NCBI RefSeq assembly: GCF_015594725.1
Contig: NZ_JADNRC010000004.1
Coordinates: forward strand, 230,538-294,537
DNA: 64,000 nucleotides
Source of the DNA: Flavobacterium sp. ALJ2
Lineage (GTDB): Bacteria > Bacteroidota > Bacteroidia > Flavobacteriales > Flavobacteriaceae
Direction of reading: 5' to 3'
Shown: positions 14,910 through 22,880 of the stretch, piece by piece
How positions within the stretch are numbered: the stretch's first letter is position 1
Layout of the letters: each line of letters opens with the position of its first letter
Notes under the pieces: model-generated
What the model saw: only the letters and a program-made list of their open reading frames with translations
Databases searched by the model: none
Told to the model about the DNA's origin: nothing
Position numbers and translations under genes: made by a program

Positions 14910-14996
14910 TTATTTATTGGTTTTTTTATTATTATACCTGTATCCTAATCCAATTATTATAACGAGAAAGGATAAAATTAATACTGAATTATTCAT
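14910..14996 (-). CDS. One-helix microprotein next to the bacteriocin precursor
   Basis: 28 aa: MNNS, a single hydrophobic helix (VLILSFLVIIIGLG), then a basic hydrophilic tail (YRYNNKKTNK). It lies 55 nt downstream of the precursor stop and directly before a strong terminator, so it should be on the same short transcript. It has no double-glycine leader, so it is not a second exporter substrate. The layout of a tiny gene after a bacteriocin precursor, with a membrane helix and a positive tail, fits a small immunity protein, but this is inference. It is easily missed by automatic gene callers. Confidence 0.5.
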   Translation of the reverse strand: MNNSVLILSFLVIIIGLGYRYNNKKTNK

Positions 14997-15051
14997 AATT
15001 TTTTTAAGAATATGTTATTTTAAAGTGATTATTCTTAACATATACGCGTTG

Positions 15052-15204
15052 TTAGGTTAATAAAAAACATCCAAGTGTTGTTAGTCCTCCAACAAGAGGA
15101 TTGAGACCTGCAGCAACTCCTGCCGCTAAGCCTGTTAAGGCACAACCTGCAAGTCTATCTCCACCTTCTAATTTTTCCATTTGATTTAATTCTAATTTTT
15201 TCAT
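15052..15204 (-). CDS. Candidate bacteriocin precursor with double-glycine leader
   Basis: 50 aa. Leader MKKLELNQMEKLEGG matches the class II / ComC-type pattern: hydrophobic residues at Leu4, Leu6, Met9 and Leu12, with Glu13 before Gly-Gly, cleaved after residue 15. The 35-residue core starts DRLAGCALTG, is rich in Gly/Ala/Leu (LAAGVAAGLNPLVGG) and has two Cys (core positions 6 and 31) that could form a disulfide. It is probably a membrane-active bacteriocin or a related secreted peptide. A C39-peptidase ABC exporter lies in the same-strand cluster and is the obvious processing enzyme. The upstream region holds a promoter element and a palindrome. Confidence 0.8.
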   Translation of the reverse strand: MKKLELNQMEKLEGGDRLAGCALTGLAAGVAAGLNPLVGGLTTLGCFLLT

Positions 15205-15245
15205 AATATGATAATTTAATGGTTAGTAATAATATATTGTATAAA

Positions 15246-15268
15246 CAAATATATGTCTGAATTTCAGA
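15246..15268 (-). promoter_or_regulatory. Precursor promoter -7 element with adjacent palindromic operator
   Basis: On the minus strand TATATTTG (15253-15246) fits TAnnTTTG, about 42 nt before the precursor ATG. Just upstream is a perfect 13-bp palindrome TCTGAATTTCAGA (15256-15268), placed in the spacer where a bound regulator would block RNA polymerase. No good TTTG lies at the -33 distance, so basal expression may be low or need activation. The palindrome also lies in the divergent region leading to the XRE gene at 15358, the most likely binder. Confidence 0.55.
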
Positions 15269-15304
15269 TAAATCTTATGCGTTAATTGACTATTTCAAAC
15301 CTAA

Positions 15305-15337
15305 TTTCGATTAAATATGTTTTATTTCTTATGTTTG
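15305..15337 (+). promoter_or_regulatory. Promoter of XRE gene 2
   Basis: TTTC (15305-15308), 21 nt, then TATGTTTG (15330-15337), fitting the Bacteroidetes consensus with one change in the -33 box and the same 21-nt spacing as the promoter of the paralogue at 10030. ATG follows at 15358. Confidence 0.55.
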
Positions 15338-15357
15338 TGATTGTAAATAGTTAAAGT

Positions 15358-15705
15358 ATGACTATAACCGTAGGAAATAAGTTAAAAGAATTGCGTAAAA
15401 GCAAGAATATGTCGCAAGAGCAAGTAGCAGATTATTTGCACTTATCTCAATCAGCTTATGCTAGGATTGAAAGAGGCGAGAGCAGTTCTTGGGCAAGTCA
15501 TGCTAATAAAATATGTGAGTTTTTCGAAATTACCCCTGAAGAATTGGTGACAAATGATATGCGACAAGATAAAGAAACTACTAATGATTTAAATGAAACA
15601 CTTATTATAAATCAATTGTCGGATAAAGTCGTAGAACAATATGAAGCGCGAATAAAAGAGCTGAAAAAAGTGATTAAAATTTTAAAAAGTAAACAGAAAC
15701 CATAA
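15358..15705 (+). CDS. XRE-family transcriptional regulator, paralogue 2
   Basis: 115 aa with the same build as the protein at 10030: an N-terminal helix-turn-helix (NKLKELRKSKNMSQEQVADY, then SQSAYARIERGESSSW) and a C-terminal coiled-coil (EQYEARIKELKKVIKILKSK). It is transcribed divergently from the bacteriocin precursor, with a 13-bp palindrome between them, so it is the best candidate for the direct regulator of that gene. No inducer-binding domain is present; a small signal or partner protein may be needed. It ends in a strong terminator. Confidence 0.88.
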   Translation: MTITVGNKLKELRKSKNMSQEQVADYLHLSQSAYARIERGESSSWASHANKICEFFEITPEELVTNDMRQDKETTNDLNETLIINQLSDKVVEQYEARIKELKKVIKILKSKQKP

Positions 15706-15707
15706 GA

Positions 15708-15740
15708 AAGGCTTCACTTTTTTAAGTGAAGCCTTATTTT
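15708..15740. terminator. Bidirectional terminator
   Basis: AAGGCTTCACTT (15708-15719) pairs perfectly with AAGTGAAGCCTT (15724-15735) around TTTT, then ATTTT. It serves the XRE gene (+) and the converging lysC (-). Confidence 0.85.
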
Positions 15741-15775
15741 ATATTGAATGATGTAATTAATTTTTTTAAAGAAAA

Positions 15776-17035
15776 CTAATCTATATTTTTTGTTACCACT
15801 TGCATGGTTTCGCGGCTAACTTGTTTCAGTAAAACCACTTTATTTTTTTCAACGGCTTCGGCTGCTTTATCATCAAAATGGCGAATAGTATATAGGGTAA
15901 CGTTTTCACTAAAATCAACTTTAAACTTTTTAGAAAGAATAGCATTCATATCATTGAAATTTTCAAATTTATCTTCTACACAAACAGAAAAACTAATTGC
16001 TGAGTTTTGAATTAAATTCACTTTAATTTTAAACTCATGAAATAAGGCAAAAATCTCACTGATATTTTCTTCCATTATAAAAGAAAAATCTATAGATGAA
16101 AGAGAAATTAAAAGTTGGTTTCTCTTTACAATAAAACAAGGTAAATAAGGTTCTAAATCGACACCTTTAGAAACGCTTGTTCCTTTTAACAATGGGTTGA
16201 TAAAAGATTTTACATATAGCGGAATCTCTTTTTTTTGTAAAGGCTGTAATGTTTTTGGATGAATAACCGTTGCTCCGTAAAATGCCAATTCAATAGCTTC
16301 ACGATATGAAATCTGATTAAGTAAGCTTGCATTTTCAAAATAACGAGGGTCAGCATTCATTACTCCAGGAACGTCTTTCCAAATGGTAACACTTTCGGCA
16401 TTTAAGCAATAAGCAAAAATAGCAGCAGTGTAGTCAGAACCTTCACGGCCCAAAGTTGTAGTGAAGTTGTTTTCATCGGCACCTAAAAACCCTTGAGTTA
16501 TGTTCAGCATATTTCGCTTTACATTTTTACTAATATTTTTTTGGGTTAACTCCCAATCTACTTCAGCATCTCTGTAAGTTGCGTTAGTTTTTATGAAGTT
16601 GCGTACATCAATCCATTGGGTCTGAACACCCATGAAATTCATGAAATGACTTAAAATAGTAGTCGAAATTAATTCTCCAAAACTTACAATTTGATCATAA
16701 ACAAAGTTATAGTTAGGCGATTTATTATGGACAAGAAAATATTCTAATTCCGAAAAGAACGCATTTACAGCAGCAAAAACTTCATGTTTTTCATTCTCGA
16801 ATAAATCCAGCAATATCTGGTTGTGGTATTTTTTTACTTCTTGAACAGATGCATTTAACTCACTCGATTTTTCAAAATAATTCTTTATTACAACTTCTAG
16901 AGCGTTTGTGGTTTTTCCCATAGCCGAAACTACAAGCAATACATCTTCATAACCTACTTTTTGTAAAACGTCATATACGTTTTTAATTCCTTCAGCATCT
17001 TTTACTGAGGCACCACCAAATTTGAATACTCTCAT
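15776..17035 (-). CDS. lysC: Aspartate kinase
   Basis: 419 aa monofunctional aspartokinase, first step of the Lys/Thr/Met pathway (aspartate + ATP to aspartyl phosphate). It starts with the phosphate-binding KFGGAS at residues 5-10; TTLGREGSDYTA near residue 190 and KDVPGVMNADPR near 220 are the kinase-domain signatures. The C-terminal portion (about 300-419) carries ACT-type regulatory sequence, although diverged. It has no fused homoserine dehydrogenase. It is followed 31 nt upstream by an acetyltransferase gene on the same strand, so the two may share a transcript. Confidence 0.9.
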   Translation of the reverse strand: MRVFKFGGASVKDAEGIKNVYDVLQKVGYEDVLLVVSAMGKTTNALEVVIKNYFEKSSELNASVQEVKKYHNQILLDLFENEKHEVFAAVNAFFSELEYFLVHNKSPNYNFVYDQIVSFGELISTTILSHFMNFMGVQTQWIDVRNFIKTNATYRDAEVDWELTQKNISKNVKRNMLNITQGFLGADENNFTTTLGREGSDYTAAIFAYCLNAESVTIWKDVPGVMNADPRYFENASLLNQISYREAIELAFYGATVIHPKTLQPLQKKEIPLYVKSFINPLLKGTSVSKGVDLEPYLPCFIVKRNQLLISLSSIDFSFIMEENISEIFALFHEFKIKVNLIQNSAISFSVCVEDKFENFNDMNAILSKKFKVDFSENVTLYTIRHFDDKAAEAVEKNKVVLLKQVSRETMQVVTKNID

Positions 17036-17066
17036 TATTTATTGTTATATATTGTGTCTTGAATTT

Positions 17067-17540
17067 TTATTTTTTCTCTAAAAAAGTATCTATTCCAGCT
17101 TCGTCCATTTGAACAACACGCCATTCTTCGAAGACTTTGGCTCCAGATTTTTCATAGAATTTAACTGCAGGAGTATTCCAGTCAAGTACATTCCACTCGA
17201 CTCTTCTTACTTTATCTTTTTTCGCCTGCTCCATTATTTTAGAGTATAATGCCTTTCCTAAACCAGATCCGCGCATTTTATCTTTAACAATTAAATCTTC
17301 TAAATGTATTGTTTTGCCTTTCCAGGTTGAGAATCGGTAATAGTATAAGGCAATTCCAACTATTTCGGCATCGACCTCGGCTACAAATACATGAAAAAGA
17401 GGATTTTCTCCAAAGCCATCACGAACTAAATCGCTCTCCGTAACCAAAACTGCATCTGGTTCATTTTCAAATAGGGCTAGTTCCTGAATCAAGCCTAAAA
17501 CAGCTTTCATGTCATCAGGATTTCCTTTTCTAATATTCAT
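17067..17540 (-). CDS. GNAT-family N-acetyltransferase
   Basis: 157 aa single-domain GNAT enzyme. Motif A is LEDLIVKDKMRGSGLGKALY (about residues 81-100), which has the RxxGxG acetyl-CoA pyrophosphate loop, followed by VEWNVLDWNTPAVKFYEKSG, typical of motif B in the diamine/aminoglycoside-like acetyltransferase subgroup. The pattern resembles spermidine/diamine N-acetyltransferase-like proteins, but the acceptor cannot be fixed. It lies just upstream of lysC in the same direction. Confidence 0.85.
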   Translation of the reverse strand: MNIRKGNPDDMKAVLGLIQELALFENEPDAVLVTESDLVRDGFGENPLFHVFVAEVDAEIVGIALYYYRFSTWKGKTIHLEDLIVKDKMRGSGLGKALYSKIMEQAKKDKVRRVEWNVLDWNTPAVKFYEKSGAKVFEEWRVVQMDEAGIDTFLEKK

Positions 17541-17712
17541 AAAATATTATTATTAATGTGTTTATATCTAAAACAGTGGTTTTTTAGAACTTAATTTTCG
17601 CTTTTGATTAACAAATATACAATACGCACAAACTAACTAAATAAATTTTAAATCAATTTCACAAAAAAGGCGATATTTGTGACTTCAAAAAAACCTACAA
17701 CGATATAGTATA

Positions 17713-18720
17713 ATGGAAGAACGCAATAAAACACTAGGAGAGTTTATTATTGAGAACCAAAAAGCATTTCAGTATTCGTCGGGAGAGCTTTCCCGAATTA
17801 TCAACTCTATACGTTTGGCGGCCAAAGTCGTTAACTATAAAGTAAACAAAGCCGGATTGGTGGATATTATTGGCGCTGCAGGCGAACAAAATATTCAGGG
17901 CGAAGACCAACAAAAATTAGATGTGTATGCAAACGAAGTATTTATCCAGACGTTAATAAACCGTGAGATTGTCTGTGGTATTGCTTCAGAAGAAAACGAT
18001 GATTTTATTACAGTTCAGGGGAGCGACAACTGTCATAATAATAAGTACGTGATCTTAATGGATCCGCTTGACGGATCTTCAAACATTGATGTAAATGTTT
18101 CTGTTGGGACTATTTTTTCTGTTTTCAGAAGAATTACACCGATAGGAACCCCGGTAACAAGCGAGGATTTTTTACAACCGGGAATCAATCAAGTTGCAGC
18201 AGGTTATGTAATTTATGGAACTTCGACCATGTTGGTTTATACCACAGGTCATGGCGTAAATGGTTTTACACTGAATCCGGCAATTGGTACATTTTATTTG
18301 TCACACCCTAATATGAAATTTCCACAAAACGGAAATATCTATTCGGTAAACGAAGGAAACTATGTTCATTTTCCGCAAGGAGTAAAAAACTACATTAAAT
18401 ATTGTCAGAGAGAAGAAGAAGACAGGCCTTATACCTCCAGATATATTGGAAGTTTAGTTTCTGATTTTCATCGAAATATGATTAAAGGCGGAATTTATCT
18501 GTACCCAACAAGCTCAAAAGCACCAAAAGGGAAGTTACGTTTATTATACGAATGCAACCCAATGGCATTTATAGCTGAACAGGCAGGAGGAAAAGCAACA
18601 GATGGTTTTAACCGAATTATGGAGATTAATCCAACTGAATTGCATGAGCGTGTTCCATTCTTTTGTGGAAGCTACAATATGGTAGAAAAAGCAGAAGAGT
18701 TTATGCAGAAAGCAAAATGA
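17713..18720 (+). CDS. fbp: Fructose-1,6-bisphosphatase, class I
   Basis: 335 aa cytosolic gluconeogenic enzyme removing the 1-phosphate of fructose 1,6-bisphosphate. The metal-binding signature DPLDGSSN is at residues 117-124, with EEN near 93-95 as an upstream metal ligand set. The substrate-binding stretch [20 protein letters not shown] and the late [20 protein letters not shown] are typical of the family. It is a full-length single gene with its own terminator at 18730-18764. The distance to the divergent acetyltransferase is 172 bp. Confidence 0.95.
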   Translation: MEERNKTLGEFIIENQKAFQYSSGELSRIINSIRLAAKVVNYKVNKAGLVDIIGAAGEQNIQGEDQQKLDVYANEVFIQTLINREIVCGIASEENDDFITVQGSDNCHNNKYVILMDPLDGSSNIDVNVSVGTIFSVFRRITPIGTPVTSEDFLQPGINQVAAGYVIYGTSTMLVYTTGHGVNGFTLNPAIGTFYLSHPNMKFPQNGNIYSVNEGNYVHFPQGVKNYIKYCQREEEDRPYTSRYIGSLVSDFHRNMIKGGIYLYPTSSKAPKGKLRLLYECNPMAFIAEQAGGKATDGFNRIMEINPTELHERVPFFCGSYNMVEKAEEFMQKAK

Positions 18721-18729
18721 TAAAGAAGC

Positions 18730-18764
18730 AAAACCCGACTAGTAAATAGTCGGGTTTTATTTTT
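18730..18764. terminator. Terminator after fbp
   Basis: AAAACCCGACTA/TAGTCGGGTTTT stem with a 5-nt loop, then ATTTTT. It lies 10 nt past the fbp stop. Confidence 0.85.
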
Positions 18765-18830
18765 AGTAGCAGTCTTACTTTTTAGTACCAGTTTAAAAAC
18801 TGAATATTGTCACTGAAAACTAAATACTTC

Positions 18831-19262
18831 TTATTTATTCATATTTTGCATTTCGAAAGTAAAAGTATCTAAATCTACTTTTTTATCTACTAGCGAAAGT
18901 GCTTTTGCAATGATATAGTTTACGTTTCCAGGAGTAAATCCTAGTGCGAGTCCAAGTCTTCTTAGCATGATTTCTTGACTATCTCCTATGTGGTGATCTA
19001 CGTGTACCATACGAGCCAAATCGTATAAACGCTCTAAACGTTGAGAATACAAATAAGGCGCGTTTATAGGGTGTTTGAAAGGGTCAGCAAGAATCTCTTT
19101 GTATTCTTCGTCCGAAATTTCTAATCGAGAAGCTAACTTGTCTAAAAAAGCTTTTTCTTCTTGATTTGTTTTTCCGTCTGCAAGAGCTACGCGAACAATA
19201 GCCGAAAAATGACCTTTATTTCTTAGTTTAAATTCGCTATCAAATAAATCTGAAAATGACAT
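18831..19262 (-). CDS. TerB-like domain protein
   Basis: 143 aa helical protein. The segment FSAIVRVALADGKTNQEEKAFLDKLASRLEIS (about residues 19-50) with its LADGK-type acidic start is the TerB/tellurite-resistance B fold, a metal-binding helical module. The second half has HVDHHIGDSQE, a second acidic/histidine region. Function in this lineage is not known; no other ter gene is nearby. Monocistronic. Confidence 0.75.
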   Translation of the reverse strand: MSFSDLFDSEFKLRNKGHFSAIVRVALADGKTNQEEKAFLDKLASRLEISDEEYKEILADPFKHPINAPYLYSQRLERLYDLARMVHVDHHIGDSQEIMLRRLGLALGFTPGNVNYIIAKALSLVDKKVDLDTFTFEMQNMNK

Positions 19263-19456
19263 AATTAATTGGTTTTTTGTATCACAAAGATAAATCTATT
19301 TTTAAATTATTAATTTTAATTTTCTCATAATTTTTATAATTGCAAAAATTGTAATTTTAACTTATTTTTATTTAATGATTTTAGAATAGCAATCTACCAT
19401 TTTCAAAATTAATCGTAAGTTTACACACCCTTTATCAATTTTAAATTAAAATACTC

Positions 19457-20050
19457 ATGTCGGATTTTTGGATTTATTTTCAAATAGGATTAAAACACGT
19501 TCTAGATATTCATGCATACGATCACGTAATGTTTTTAATGGCCTTAACGGTTCCTTATTCGTTTAAGGATTGGAAAAGAATTTTACTACTTGTAACTGTT
19601 TTTACTGTCGGTCATACATTAGCTTTATTACTTTCGGTTTATGGAGTCATTATTATTAAAGTAAATATCGTAGAATTTTTAATTCCGATAACCATTTTAA
19701 TAACTGCCTTCTTTAACTTTTTTACAGCAGGAAAATCATCTAAAACAGAGAGTATTAATTTAGTGTTTTTTATAACACTTTTCTTTGGGATAATTCATGG
19801 ATTAGGATTCTCTAACTATTTCAGAACGATATTAGGAGGTAGTCCAACATCAAAATTGTTGCCCTTGGGAGAATTTGCATTAGGGATTGAGGCAGCTCAA
19901 ATTATTGTAGTTTTTGTGGTTTTAATAATCTCATATATTGTTCAAACAATTTTTCGTTTTTCAAAACGTGATTGGACACTAGCTATGTCGGCTTTTATAA
20001 TAGGAGTTGTAATTCCGATGGTTATTGAAAGTGAAATATGGAATAGATAA
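19457..20050 (+). CDS. HupE/UreJ-family membrane protein
   Basis: 197 aa with about six transmembrane helices. The start FQIGLKHVLDIHAYDHVMFL has the conserved G-x-x-H and D-H pattern of HupE/UreJ proteins, with further conserved His in TVGHTLAL and FFGIIHGLGFSNY. Family members are linked to nickel or cobalt uptake, but no hydrogenase or urease genes are in the window, so the role here is open. It is followed after 2 nt by the dCMP deaminase gene and then the CtpA protease, suggesting one operon. Confidence 0.85.
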   Translation: MSDFWIYFQIGLKHVLDIHAYDHVMFLMALTVPYSFKDWKRILLLVTVFTVGHTLALLLSVYGVIIIKVNIVEFLIPITILITAFFNFFTAGKSSKTESINLVFFITLFFGIIHGLGFSNYFRTILGGSPTSKLLPLGEFALGIEAAQIIVVFVVLIISYIVQTIFRFSKRDWTLAMSAFIIGVVIPMVIESEIWNR

Positions 20051-20052
20051 AA

Positions 20053-20484
20053 ATGGAAAAAGAAAAATTAAATAGATATGACAAAGCTTATTTGCGAATT
20101 GCAAAAGAGTGGAGCATGTTGTCGTATTGTAAGCGTAAGCAAGTTGGTGCAATTATCGTAAAGGATCGGATGATTATCTCTGATGGTTATAATGGTACAC
20201 CAACAGGATTTGAAAACTGTTGCGAGGATGAAGATGGGTTAACGCGATGGGATGTTTTGCATGCCGAAGCCAACGCTATTTTAAAAGTAGCAAGATCAAC
20301 TCAGTCTTGCGAAGGAGCAACCTTGTATATAACACTCTCACCTTGTAAAGAATGTAGCAAATTGATTCATCAATCGGGGATAAAAAGAGTAGTTTATCAA
20401 AATGGATATCGGGATGATGCTGGAATCCAATTTTTAATAAAAGCAGGCGTAGAAGTCGTGCATATTCCTGTGTTAGAAGAGTAG
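20053..20484 (+). CDS. dCMP/cytidine deaminase-family enzyme
   Basis: 143 aa zinc-dependent deaminase. The catalytic zinc site is His70-Ala-Glu72 in LHAEANAI and Pro-Cys98-x-x-Cys101 in SPCKECSK. GYNGTPTGFENCCEDEDG is the typical dCMP-deaminase loop. It should convert dCMP to dUMP for thymidylate synthesis (ComEB-type length). The 2-nt spacing after the membrane protein gene and 82-nt gap to the protease gene suggest co-transcription. Confidence 0.88.
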   Translation: MEKEKLNRYDKAYLRIAKEWSMLSYCKRKQVGAIIVKDRMIISDGYNGTPTGFENCCEDEDGLTRWDVLHAEANAILKVARSTQSCEGATLYITLSPCKECSKLIHQSGIKRVVYQNGYRDDAGIQFLIKAGVEVVHIPVLEE

Positions 20485-20566
20485 AAAGTCGCAGTAATTT
20501 CAAAATACATGGTTGCTTATGAAGAATAACAATAGTATATTCTCGTAAAATAAATATTAGCTACAT

Positions 20567-22144
20567 ATGAAATTCAATACGAAGTATTTACCAATAGTTA
20601 TTGGAGCAACTTTAGCTCTGGGAACTGTACTCGGGAGCTTATTAAGCACTCCAGCACAGGATCAGTTCTTGGCTAAGAATAACTCTAAGAATAAACTCAA
20701 TAAATTAATTGATTTCATTAATAATGAGTATGTCGATAGTATAAATACTGATTCTATAGTTAATCTTACAGTCGATAATATACTGTCAAAATTAGATCCT
20801 CATTCCGTCTATATTCCGCCCAGTGAACAAGCAGAAGTTGCAGAAAGTATGAAAGGCGATTTTGTTGGAATTGGAGTGAATTTTTATATGTATAAAGATT
20901 CGGTTGCAATAATAAAGCCAATAGAAAATGGACCTTCTGCAAAAGCAGGAATTCAGGCTGGAGATAGAATTTTATATGTAGGGAAGACTAAATTATTTGG
21001 GCGAAAACTTCCGTCAGATAGTTTGTTTGCTAAATTAAAGGGAAAAAAAGGCACAGAGATAGAGCTTACTGTTTATCGAAAATCAGAACAAAAGAAATTA
21101 AAAGTTAAAATAAAGAGAGACATTATTCCTATAAAGAGTGTTGATATCTCGATGCTATTGGATAAAAATACTGGATATATAAAGATAAATCGTTTTGCTG
21201 AGACAACCTATGCCGAATTTAAATCAGGTTTAACCAAATTAAAGCAAAACGGAATTCAGTCACTTATTATAGATCTTCGCGATAATGGTGGAGGTTATAT
21301 GGAAGAAGCTGTTGCAATTGCGGATGAATTTTTGAAAGATAAGCAACTTATCGTTTTTACCAAAAACAAGAATGGAGAAATGGAAAAAACGTATGCAACT
21401 GGAAGCGGAAGTTTTGAGACTGGAAAAGTATCTGTATTAATCAATGAGAATAGTGCTTCGGCTAGTGAAATTTTAGCAGGGGCAATTCAGGATAACGATA
21501 GAGGAAACATAATAGGTCGTCGTTCATTTGGAAAAGGACTGGTTCAGCGCGAAATGGATTTTAATGATGGATCAGCAGTTCGATTAACGGTTGCTAGATA
21601 TTACACGCCAACAGGGCGTTCTATTCAGAAGCCTTATAGTCATGGAAACGAAGATTATTTTAAAGAGTCGGATTCACGTTTTAACAACGGAGAATTATAT
21701 AGTAAGGATAGTATTAAGATTATTGACACATTAAAATATAAGACCCCAAAGGGTAAAATTGTTTATGGTGGAGGCGGTATTGTGCCAGACGTTTTTGTAC
21801 CTATCGAAATTGAGCATGGCAGCGAAGGTTCAGCTTATTTGTTGCAAACAGGAATTGTTGGGCATTTTGTTTTCGAACAATTGGATAAAAACCGTAAAGC
21901 GTTCACAGGGTTAAATTACCGAGAATTTGTTGCAAAAATGCAGTCAACAGATTACTATTTTAAATCTTTTCAGAAGTACCTTTTTAAGAATGGATTAGAT
22001 TTGAAATTAGAAAAAAATAAAGCAATCATTAATCGTTATATTACAGCTGAATTTGCTAGACAATTGTATGGTGAAATTTATTACTATGATATGATTCTTA
22101 AAAATGATGCAATGATTAAGGTAGTTTTAAACCAGAAAAAATAA
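20567..22144 (+). CDS. S41-family C-terminal processing peptidase (CtpA-like)
   Basis: 525 aa. An N-terminal hydrophobic segment (about residues 8-28) acts as signal or anchor. A PDZ domain spans about residues 95-185. The tail-specific protease core has the motif NENSASASEI with nucleophile Ser298, and the general base Lys323 in FGKGLVQ. It probably degrades or trims proteins in the periplasm. The C-terminal 100 residues form a helical extension common in Bacteroidetes members. Last gene of the short operon starting at 19457. Confidence 0.9.
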   Translation: MKFNTKYLPIVIGATLALGTVLGSLLSTPAQDQFLAKNNSKNKLNKLIDFINNEYVDSINTDSIVNLTVDNILSKLDPHSVYIPPSEQAEVAESMKGDFVGIGVNFYMYKDSVAIIKPIENGPSAKAGIQAGDRILYVGKTKLFGRKLPSDSLFAKLKGKKGTEIELTVYRKSEQKKLKVKIKRDIIPIKSVDISMLLDKNTGYIKINRFAETTYAEFKSGLTKLKQNGIQSLIIDLRDNGGGYMEEAVAIADEFLKDKQLIVFTKNKNGEMEKTYATGSGSFETGKVSVLINENSASASEILAGAIQDNDRGNIIGRRSFGKGLVQREMDFNDGSAVRLTVARYYTPTGRSIQKPYSHGNEDYFKESDSRFNNGELYSKDSIKIIDTLKYKTPKGKIVYGGGGIVPDVFVPIEIEHGSEGSAYLLQTGIVGHFVFEQLDKNRKAFTGLNYREFVAKMQSTDYYFKSFQKYLFKNGLDLKLEKNKAIINRYITAEFARQLYGEIYYYDMILKNDAMIKVVLNQKK

Positions 22145-22159
22145 TTCTAATTTTTTTAA

Positions 22160-22518
22160 ATGGAAATAAGTGCTATTGTAAATACTGAAATCGAGCTATT
22201 AGCTGCGGTCAAGAATGCAGATGTTTTAGCTTTATAAAATTTATTTACGATGATTTATTATTTAATTTACAAGATGGATAAACGATAACTAAGGAATTCG
22301 ATTTAGAGTTATATCGTTCAGGTAAAATGAAAATCGAAGTATTATAAGCTTCGGGTCAAATTATTAATGTAATTGATGTCCTGTTTTAGGAGTTGCTATT
22401 TTATTAAGAGGGGAGCATGAAAAGCCTTTTAGATGGCATTTTTGGATATAGTAGAGTTTGGAAGCAATTTGTTGATAATCTAAGGGTTATTGTAGGAAAC
22501 GGTGTAAAGTTAAAATAG
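22160..22518 (+). pseudogene. Decayed NTF2/DUF4440-like gene
   Basis: Pieces of one protein can be read in successive frames: MEISAIVNTEIELLAAVKNA, then DDLLFNLQDG, TITKEFDLELYRSGKMK, then EHEKPFRWHFW, then YSRVWKQFVDNLRVIVG. Together they resemble a SnoaL-like or DUF4440 (nuclear-transport-factor-2 fold) protein of about 115 aa. At least three in-frame stops and two frameshifts destroy it. It fills the whole gap between the protease and the lipoprotein gene. Confidence 0.7.
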
Positions 22519-22547
22519 CATTAATAGTTCAATTAAAAAGATAAAAG

Positions 22548-22859
22548 ATGAGGAATGCCAAAAAAATAAGTTTCCTGTTAGTTTTAATGGTTCTTGTGAT
22601 TTCTTGCGTAACTATGAAAGATAATAATACTATTTCAGGGAAAATTGAATCGATTGAGTTTGGTAAAGACGGATATACTGCAAAAGTTAAGACCGAGAAA
22701 AACGAAATTTATTATGCTATAATAAGTATTGTAAATATGGGCGGTCCTGAAAACTACAAGAAATTAAAAGAGGGAGATGAGGTTTCTTTAAAAGGAGATA
22801 TATGGAAAACCAACACAGAGAAACATATAAAAGTAAAAGAAATTATTTCTGTAAAATAA
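22548..22859 (+). CDS. Small lipoprotein
   Basis: 103 aa with a lipoprotein signal peptide ending VISC (Cys20). The mature part (about 80 aa) is beta-rich, with ISGKIESIEFGKDGYTAKVK and GDEVSLKGDIWKT, which looks like an OB-fold-type small barrel, but I cannot name a family. It has no clear operon partner; the next gene is convergent. Confidence 0.7.
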   Translation: MRNAKKISFLLVLMVLVISCVTMKDNNTISGKIESIEFGKDGYTAKVKTEKNEIYYAIISIVNMGGPENYKKLKEGDEVSLKGDIWKTNTEKHIKVKEIISVK

Positions 22860-22880
22860 AAAAACTAATGTTTTAAGAAA

